Shown: positions 5,978-9,175 of the stretch, in pieces
Position numbering within the stretch: position 1 is the stretch's first letter
Layout: each line of letters starts with the position of its first letter
The notes under the pieces: model-generated
Seen by the model: the letters and a program-made list of their open reading frames with translations, nothing else
Database searches by the model: none
Told to the model about the DNA's origin: nothing
Program-made: the position numbers and the translations under genes
Assembly: GCA_002421865.1 (NCBI GenBank)
Contig: DISE01000075.1
Span: 1-9,175, forward strand
Direction of reading: 5' to 3'
Source: Castellaniella sp. UBA6218
GTDB lineage: Bacteria; Pseudomonadota; Gammaproteobacteria; Burkholderiales; Burkholderiaceae_B
DNA length: 9,175 bases

Positions 5978-7046
5978 AAAAACGCAGCAACCGCGCCGGC
6001 AGCCACCGCAGGTTGCCCGGGAACATCCCTGTCACGAATCCCCCGTGTCCGCCCTGAGCCGGCTGGTGCAGCAGCACGTCGCTGGAAGCGTCGCGGGAGC
6101 CTGGCAGCGAGGCCTCGGGTACGAGAGGATCGTTGCGGGCGTTCAGCGCCAGGGTGGGTATGCGGATCGAGGGCAGCAGAGGCAGGCTGGCCGCGCGGGT
6201 CCAGTAGTCCAGCGCATTGAGGTAGCCGTGCATGGGCGCGGTGTACAGGTCGTCGAACTCGCGCAGGCTGCGCATGCTCTGGGTGCGCGAAACGTCCACA
6301 GAACCAGGAAATTCGCGAGCCTTGTCGAAGATCTTCCGGCGCATGCTGCGCAGGAAATAGCGTGAATACAGTTGCCGCCCCCAGGCGGTGTCCGACAGGC
6401 GCCGACCGCAGGTGGCCAGATCCATCGGGACGGATACCGCGGCTGCGGCGCGCAATCCATGGGGCGCGTTGCCCGATTCGCCCAGCAGCTTGAGCAGGGC
6501 GTTGCCACCCAGGGAAATCCCGGCGGCATGCAGTGCGGCGCCAGGCAGACGCGCGCGGACGTGACCGATGACAAAGTCGATCTCGGCCGAATCGCCGCTG
6601 AAGTAGGCCCGGGCCATGCGGTTGGGCACGCCGGAGCAGCCGCGAAAGTGCGCCGCCGCCACTGCCCAGCCGGCGGCGCGGAAATCATGGGCGATGGCCT
6701 GCATGTAGGGGCTCAGGCTGTTGCCCTCGAGACCGTGGAACAGGACCAGGGCAGGGCCGTCGCCCGCGAACGCGGCCCAGTCGGCTTCGTCGATCCAGCG
6801 CCGCGCCGCCGTGCCTACCAGGCCCGATACGTGCGGCGAGGCCTCGCCGTCGGGATGCCGGTTGGGGTTCAGGCGGGGGGCGCACCAGTCCAGGTCGATG
6901 AAGTCGCCGTCCGGCGTGTCCACCCGCTCGCGCACGAAATGCAGGGTGGAGTGCTGGGCGCAAAGCGCCCCATAGAGCGTCTGGGCATGCCCGCCCGGCA
7001 GCCAGGCCGGCACGGGGCATGGGCTGGTGTCGATGCGCGCGCTCAT
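5961..7046 (-). CDS. YheT-family alpha/beta hydrolase
   Basis: A 361-residue cytoplasmic alpha/beta-fold hydrolase of the COG0429 (E. coli YheT) family; the substrate is unknown, with esterase activity probable by homology. The N-terminal PAWLPGGHAQT (13-23), FHGLEGNSLSPY (103-114) and HFRGCSGVPNR (133-143) are family hallmarks. The nucleophile elbow is GISLGG with S168; the acid is D296 in NARNDPLVP and the histidine is H324 in GGHGGF. REFDDLYTAPMHGY (252-265) is also typical. About 25-30 extra residues lie between strands at roughly 59-95 compared with E. coli YheT. The ATG at 7046 was chosen because it precedes the family's usual N-terminus closely and overlaps the stop of a small upstream ORF as ATGA; ATG 7073 would add nine unlikely residues (MCAARGRSL). 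It is last in the ilvE-led gene run. Confidence 0.88.
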   Translation of the reverse strand: MSARIDTSPCPVPAWLPGGHAQTLYGALCAQHSTLHFVRERVDTPDGDFIDLDWCAPRLNPNRHPDGEASPHVSGLVGTAARRWIDEADWAAFAGDGPALVLFHGLEGNSLSPYMQAIAHDFRAAGWAVAAAHFRGCSGVPNRMARAYFSGDSAEIDFVIGHVRARLPGAALHAAGISLGGNALLKLLGESGNAPHGLRAAAAVSVPMDLATCGRRLSDTAWGRQLYSRYFLRSMRRKIFDKAREFPGSVDVSRTQSMRSLREFDDLYTAPMHGYLNALDYWTRAASLPLLPSIRIPTLALNARNDPLVPEASLPGSRDASSDVLLHQPAQGGHGGFVTGMFPGNLRWLPARLLRFFGNGS

Positions 7047-7108
7047 GAGGCTTCGCCCGCGCGCCGCGCACATGGATATTCGCGTTTGGGACGGGCCGTC
7101 ACGCTCAT
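7043..7108 (-). CDS. Possible 21-codon bridging ORF between the NTF2-like and hydrolase genes
   Basis: This ORF begins with an ATG only 3 nt after the NTF2-like gene's stop and ends in TGA overlapping the hydrolase ATG (ATGA at 7046-7043). It encodes MSVTARPKREYPCARRAGEAS, a basic peptide with no recognisable domain. There is no Shine-Dalgarno in front, so it could only be read by ribosomes re-initiating after the upstream gene. Its likely value, if real, is to hand ribosomes to the hydrolase start. Chance is a serious alternative at this length. Confidence 0.2.
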   Translation of the reverse strand: MSVTARPKREYPCARRAGEAS

Positions 7109-7111
7109 GGC

Positions 7112-7534
7112 TCAGTGAAGGGTGCGGGAAGGATCGGGGCGGTCGAGCAGCTCGGCTTCGCGGGGCGCCGCGGAGGCGTGGTGCACGATCATCCGCCAGC
7201 CTTCCGGGCCTTTCTGGTAGATGTTGGTCGTGTAGAAGCTCAGGGTGTCCTTGCCTCGCGGGGTGTCGACCATGAACTGTTCGATCAGGGTGTGGACCGC
7301 GCTCATGACCCCCGTCATGGCCTTGACCTGGGCCGGGAAGGCGCTGATCGGGCCAGTCTTGAAGATCTGTTTCCAGGCCTCCCGCACAGCCCGGGGTCCG
7401 AGGGTCCGCAGGCCGCCCGGATGGATGCAGACTACGTCTTCGTCGTCGCTCCAGACGCGCATCATCAGGGCTGCGTCGCCCTGGCGCATGGCTTCGTAGA
7501 AGGCGTATTCCGCCTCTTCGGGCGTGGGGAACAT
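7112..7534 (-). CDS. NTF2/SnoaL-like domain protein of unknown function
   Basis: A 140-residue protein with the cone-shaped NTF2-like fold inferred from sequence. The N-terminal helices contain FYEAMRQGDAALMMRVWSDD (12-31), followed by VVCIHPGG (34-41), the hallmark of a common SnoaL/DUF4440-type bacterial subgroup. Later strands include SFYTTNIYQKGPEGWRMIVHH (99-119). Members of this fold are small-molecule binders or enzymes, and no specific substrate can be read here; H38, W113, H118 and H119 could line the pocket. There is no signal peptide, so it is cytoplasmic. Its ATG lies 4 nt after the stop of the zinc-finger gene with only a weak AGG nearby, which points to translational coupling. 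It sits in the ilvE-led run together with the zinc-finger and hydrolase genes; their functional connection is unknown. Confidence 0.88.
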   Translation of the reverse strand: MFPTPEEAEYAFYEAMRQGDAALMMRVWSDDEDVVCIHPGGLRTLGPRAVREAWKQIFKTGPISAFPAQVKAMTGVMSAVHTLIEQFMVDTPRGKDTLSFYTTNIYQKGPEGWRMIVHHASAAPREAELLDRPDPSRTLH

Positions 7535-7538
7535 AGGC

Positions 7539-7748
7539 CTAGTGGCCGTGCACTTTCTCGCCCTCGCGCAGGGCGTAGCGGGTGCCGCAGTACTGGCAGC
7601 GGGCCACGTGGTTCTTGACGACCTCGATGTAGATGCGCGGATGCTGGCTCCACAGGGGCGCCTTGGGGCCGGGGCAGTAGACCGGCAGGTCGTCGGCGCC
7701 GACTTCGACGATGTCCTGGTTGCGGGCGGTTTCGGGCACGCTGCTCAT
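7539..7748 (-). CDS. CHCC zinc-finger domain protein (NDUFS6-like, PF10276 type)
   Basis: A 69-residue protein with four candidate zinc ligands: C25 in YCPGPKAPLW, H36 in QHPRIY, and C51 and C54 in CQYCGTRY. This Cys-His-Cys-Cys arrangement is that of the zf-CHCC family, which includes the zinc-binding C-terminus of the mitochondrial complex I subunit NDUFS6. In bacteria it is a free-standing small protein of uncertain role, often near ilvE in Betaproteobacteria as I recall. The start at 7748 is supported by AGGAA (7758-7754 on the minus strand) 5 nt ahead. It lies 60 bp after the ilvE stop, behind a strong hairpin, and is followed after 4 nt by the NTF2-like gene. A link to complex I or iron-sulfur assembly is possible by homology only. 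Confidence 0.9.
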   Translation of the reverse strand: MSSVPETARNQDIVEVGADDLPVYCPGPKAPLWSQHPRIYIEVVKNHVARCQYCGTRYALREGEKVHGH

Positions 7749-7753
7749 GGTGT

Positions 7754-7758
7754 TTCCT
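7754..7758 (-). promoter_or_regulatory. Shine-Dalgarno of the CHCC zinc-finger gene
   Basis: AGGAA on the minus strand sits 5 nt before the ATG at 7748 and fixes that start. It lies downstream of the hairpin at 7767-7787 and is not sequestered by it. Confidence 0.65.
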
Positions 7759-7766
7759 GGAAAGGA

Positions 7767-7787
7767 CCGGACGGGCGGGCCGTCCGG
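7767..7787 (-). terminator. Strong hairpin between ilvE and the zinc-finger gene (partial terminator or processing site)
   Basis: CCGGACGG (7767-7774) and CCGTCCGG (7780-7787) form a perfect 8-bp inverted repeat around a 5-nt loop, starting 21 nt after the ilvE stop. On the minus strand it is followed by TCCTTTCC, a pyrimidine run that is too poor in T for a strong intrinsic terminator. It could attenuate read-through from ilvE to the three downstream genes, or stabilise the ilvE 3' end after processing. No promoter is obvious between it and the zinc-finger gene, so some read-through is expected. Confidence 0.45.
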
Positions 7788-7808
7788 GTTGAGGGTTCGG
7801 AGAAAGGT

Positions 7809-8729
7809 TCAGACTTTGGAGAGCCAGTGGTGGTATTTCGGGGTCTTGCCGGATACCGCGTCGAAGAAGGCTTTCTGGATCTGGGCGGTGATCGGTCCGC
7901 GTTCGCCGGCGCCGATCTGGCGGCCGTCGATCTCGCGGATCGGGGTAACCTCGGCCGCCGTGCCCGTGAAGAAGGCCTCGTCGGCGATGTACAGGTCGTC
8001 GCGGGTCAACCGGCGCGATTCCACCCGCAGGCCCAGATCGGCGGTGATCTGGTGGATTGAGGCCCGGGTGATGCCGGTCAGGGCGCAGGCGATGTCGGGC
8101 TCGTAGACCACGCCGTCACGCACGATGAACAGGTTTTCGCCGGAGCCTTCGGCCACGAAGCCCTGGGTGTCCAGCAGGATGGCCTCGTCGTAGCCGTGGT
8201 CCAGGGCCTCGGCGTTGGCGAGGATGGAATTGGCGTAGGTGCTGGCGATCTTGGCGCGCGGCATGGTGACGTTGACGTGCTGTCGCGCAAAGGACGAGAT
8301 CTTGACGCGGATGCCCTGTTTCAGGGCGTCTTCGCCCAGATAGGCGCCCCAGGCCCAGGCGGCGATGGCGACGTGCACCGAGGCGCCCTTGGGCGAGACG
8401 CCCATCTTTTCGGAACCATAGAACACCAGCGGCCTGATGTAGCAGGATTCGAGTTCGTTGCGGCGCACGACTTCGATCTGGGCTTCGGAGATCGCCTCGC
8501 GCGAGAAAGGGATCTTCATCTGGTAGATGTGCGCCGAATTGAACAGGCGCTTGGTGTGGTCTTCAAGACGGAAGATCGCCGTGCCGTGGTCGGTGCGGTA
8601 GGCGCGGACCCCCTCGAAGACGGACAGGCCATAGTGCAGCGAATGCGTCAGCACGTGCGTGGTCGCGTCGCGCCAAGGTACCAGCTTGCCGTCGTACCAG
8701 ATCACCCCATCTCGATCAGCCATGGACAT
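7809..8729 (-). CDS. ilvE: Branched-chain amino acid aminotransferase
   Basis: A 306-residue PLP enzyme of fold type IV that exchanges amino groups between leucine, isoleucine or valine and 2-oxoglutarate in the cytoplasm, the last step in making these amino acids. The PLP-binding lysine is K160 in PRAKIASTYANS. E194 in VAEGSGENLF contacts the cofactor ring, and GTAAEVTPI provides the phosphate and substrate loop near 256-264. The N-terminal WYDGKLVPW (11-19) and HYGLSVFEGVRAY (32-44) are typical of IlvE and not of D-amino-acid or aminodeoxychorismate relatives. Length matches the usual 300-310. The start at 8729 is chosen over the ATG at 8723 because GGGAG lies 6 nt ahead. It leads the minus-strand run of four genes and is divergent from the helicase gene. 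The leader shows no leucine- or valine-rich attenuator peptide. Confidence 0.96.
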   Translation of the reverse strand: MSMADRDGVIWYDGKLVPWRDATTHVLTHSLHYGLSVFEGVRAYRTDHGTAIFRLEDHTKRLFNSAHIYQMKIPFSREAISEAQIEVVRRNELESCYIRPLVFYGSEKMGVSPKGASVHVAIAAWAWGAYLGEDALKQGIRVKISSFARQHVNVTMPRAKIASTYANSILANAEALDHGYDEAILLDTQGFVAEGSGENLFIVRDGVVYEPDIACALTGITRASIHQITADLGLRVESRRLTRDDLYIADEAFFTGTAAEVTPIREIDGRQIGAGERGPITAQIQKAFFDAVSGKTPKYHHWLSKV

Positions 8730-8735
8730 CGCCGT

Positions 8736-8740
8736 CTCCC
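8736..8740 (-). promoter_or_regulatory. Shine-Dalgarno of ilvE
   Basis: GGGAG on the minus strand ends 6 nt before the ATG at 8729. This ideal spacing decides that start over the next ATG at 8723, which would be 12 nt away. Confidence 0.75.
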
Positions 8741-8758
8741 GGAATTTGTCAGGCTTTC

Positions 8759-8764
8759 ATTGTA
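8759..8764 (-). promoter_or_regulatory. Candidate -10 box of the ilvE promoter
   Basis: TACAAT on the minus strand matches five of six bases of the sigma70 -10 consensus and lies 29 bp before the ilvE start, giving a short leader that retains the Shine-Dalgarno. No good -35 box is found 16-18 bp upstream, so an activator may be needed or the site may be fortuitous. Confidence 0.4.
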
Positions 8765-8768
8765 CCAA

Positions 8769-8799
8769 TTGCCCGGCGCGGGGCGATGCACGCTAAAAT
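8769..8799 (+). promoter_or_regulatory. Candidate promoter of the rhlE-like helicase gene
   Basis: TAAAAT (8794-8799) matches the -10 consensus at five of six bases. TTGCCC (8769-8774) is a mediocre -35 candidate with a 19-bp spacer, longer than the optimal 17. The predicted start near 8806 would leave almost no leader before the small ORF at 8809, and about 53 nt before the helicase start. Confidence 0.35.
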
Positions 8800-8808
8800 A
8801 AGAGGTTC

Positions 8809-8862
8809 ATGAACGCGTGGGGCCGGTTTTCCGGGTGCCTGCGCACCTTATCCGACGAATGA
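8809..8862 (+). CDS. Possible 17-codon upstream ORF overlapping the rhlE start
   Basis: This ORF encodes MNAWGRFSGCLRTLSDE and stops at a TGA that overlaps the helicase ATG as ATGA (8859-8862). AAGAGG (8800-8805) lies only 3 nt ahead of its ATG, a strong sequence at a short spacing, while the helicase ATG itself has no Shine-Dalgarno. The geometry suits translational coupling of the helicase to the small ORF. If transcription begins near 8806, the AAGAGG would be outside the mRNA and the ORF almost leaderless. It resembles no known peptide and chance remains possible. Confidence 0.3.
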   Translation: MNAWGRFSGCLRTLSDE

Positions 8863-9175
8863 CCGACTCCACATCTCAAGACATCATCGCGCCCGAGGCG
8901 CCCGTTCCGTTCGCCCAGTTCGGCCTGCACCCCGGCATCATGCAGGCCATCGAGGCCACCGGCTACGTGTCCGCCACTCCGATCCAGGCCAAGGCCATCC
9001 CCATCGCCATGTCCGGTCGAGACGTCATGGGCGCGGCCCAGACGGGGACGGGCAAGACCGCCGCCTTCTCGCTGCCGATCCTGCACCGGCTGATGCCGTT
9101 CGCCAACAGCAGCGCATCACCGGCCCGGCACCCTGTGCGCGCCCTGATCCTGACGCCCACGCGCGAACTCGCCGA
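8859..9175 (+). CDS. rhlE: DEAD-box ATP-dependent RNA helicase, RhlE type, partial (C-terminus beyond right edge)
   Basis: The first 105 residues of a DEAD-box helicase that unwinds short RNA duplexes with ATP, acting in ribosome assembly and RNA turnover. Visible motifs are the Q motif (F18/F21 upstream of GYVSATPIQ, with Q43), motif I AQTGTGKT (60-67) and motif Ia PTRELA (100-105). The stretch PVRALILTPTRELA is typical of RhlE rather than DbpA, SrmB or DeaD, but the DEAD box and the C-terminal region needed to confirm the subgroup lie outside the window. The ATG at 8859 directly precedes a short polar N-terminus; no Shine-Dalgarno is present, and a 17-codon ORF overlaps the start. It is divergent from ilvE across 129 bp. 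Subtype confidence is moderate; family confidence is very high. Confidence 0.9.
   Translation, partial: MTDSTSQDIIAPEAPVPFAQFGLHPGIMQAIEATGYVSATPIQAKAIPIAMSGRDVMGAAQTGTGKTAAFSLPILHRLMPFANSSASPARHPVRALILTPTRELA

Noticed and set aside
8749..8760. Three-codon frame (Met-Lys-Ala-stop) ahead of ilvE as an attenuation leader
   Set aside because: It has no Leu, Ile or Val codons, overlaps the candidate -10 box TACAAT and is probably not in the transcript.
1..9175. Search for mobile elements, CRISPR arrays, tRNAs, defence or toxin genes and long repeats
   Set aside because: Nearly all the sequence is accounted for by core genes with small gaps; no terminal inverted repeats, periodic repeats, integrase or transposase motifs or tRNA-like cloverleaf were seen by eye.

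Overview
This GC-rich window (well over 60% G+C by eye) is ordinary betaproteobacterial core chromosome, most likely order Burkholderiales and probably Alcaligenaceae (Bordetella/Achromobacter/Castellaniella-like). The judgement rests on the ubiH-dusB-fis-purH gene order, a short betaproteobacterial-type Fis, and the style of the IlvE and zinc-finger proteins. The genus is inference from memory, not a search. No mobile element, CRISPR array, tRNA, rRNA, phage gene or toxin/antitoxin was found, and I see no convincing undescribed system. The interesting signals are small regulatory ones.

Layout. Block 1 (1-3491, minus strand) reads, in transcription order, ubiH, dusB, fis and purH; purH runs off the left edge. 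Gaps are 18-47 bp, so this looks like one operon joining ubiquinone synthesis, tRNA dihydrouridylation, a nucleoid-type regulator and the last two steps of IMP synthesis. A 67-bp AT-rich divergent promoter region (3492-3558) separates it from Block 2 (3559-5941, plus strand): a CtaG-type cytochrome c oxidase assembly membrane protein, then a secreted M48 metalloprotease with a TPR-like C-terminus (BepA type). Both concern building or quality control of the cell envelope.

Block 3 (5961-8729, minus strand) converges on Block 2 with only 19 bp between stop codons. In transcription order it holds ilvE (branched-chain aminotransferase), a 69-residue CHCC zinc-finger protein, an NTF2/SnoaL-like protein and a YheT-family alpha/beta hydrolase, probably co-transcribed. 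A strong 8-bp-stem hairpin after ilvE may reduce expression of the downstream genes. A 129-bp divergent region (8730-8858) leads to Block 4, the start of a DEAD-box RNA helicase of RhlE type (plus strand, cut by the right edge).

No gap exceeds 300 bp. Small-scale points of note: a 17-codon upstream ORF with its own Shine-Dalgarno-like sequence overlapping the rhlE start by ATGA; a 21-codon ORF bridging the NTF2 and hydrolase genes with the same ATGA geometry; overlapping opposite -10-like elements between ubiH and ctaG; and a polypyrimidine leader without Shine-Dalgarno before purH.
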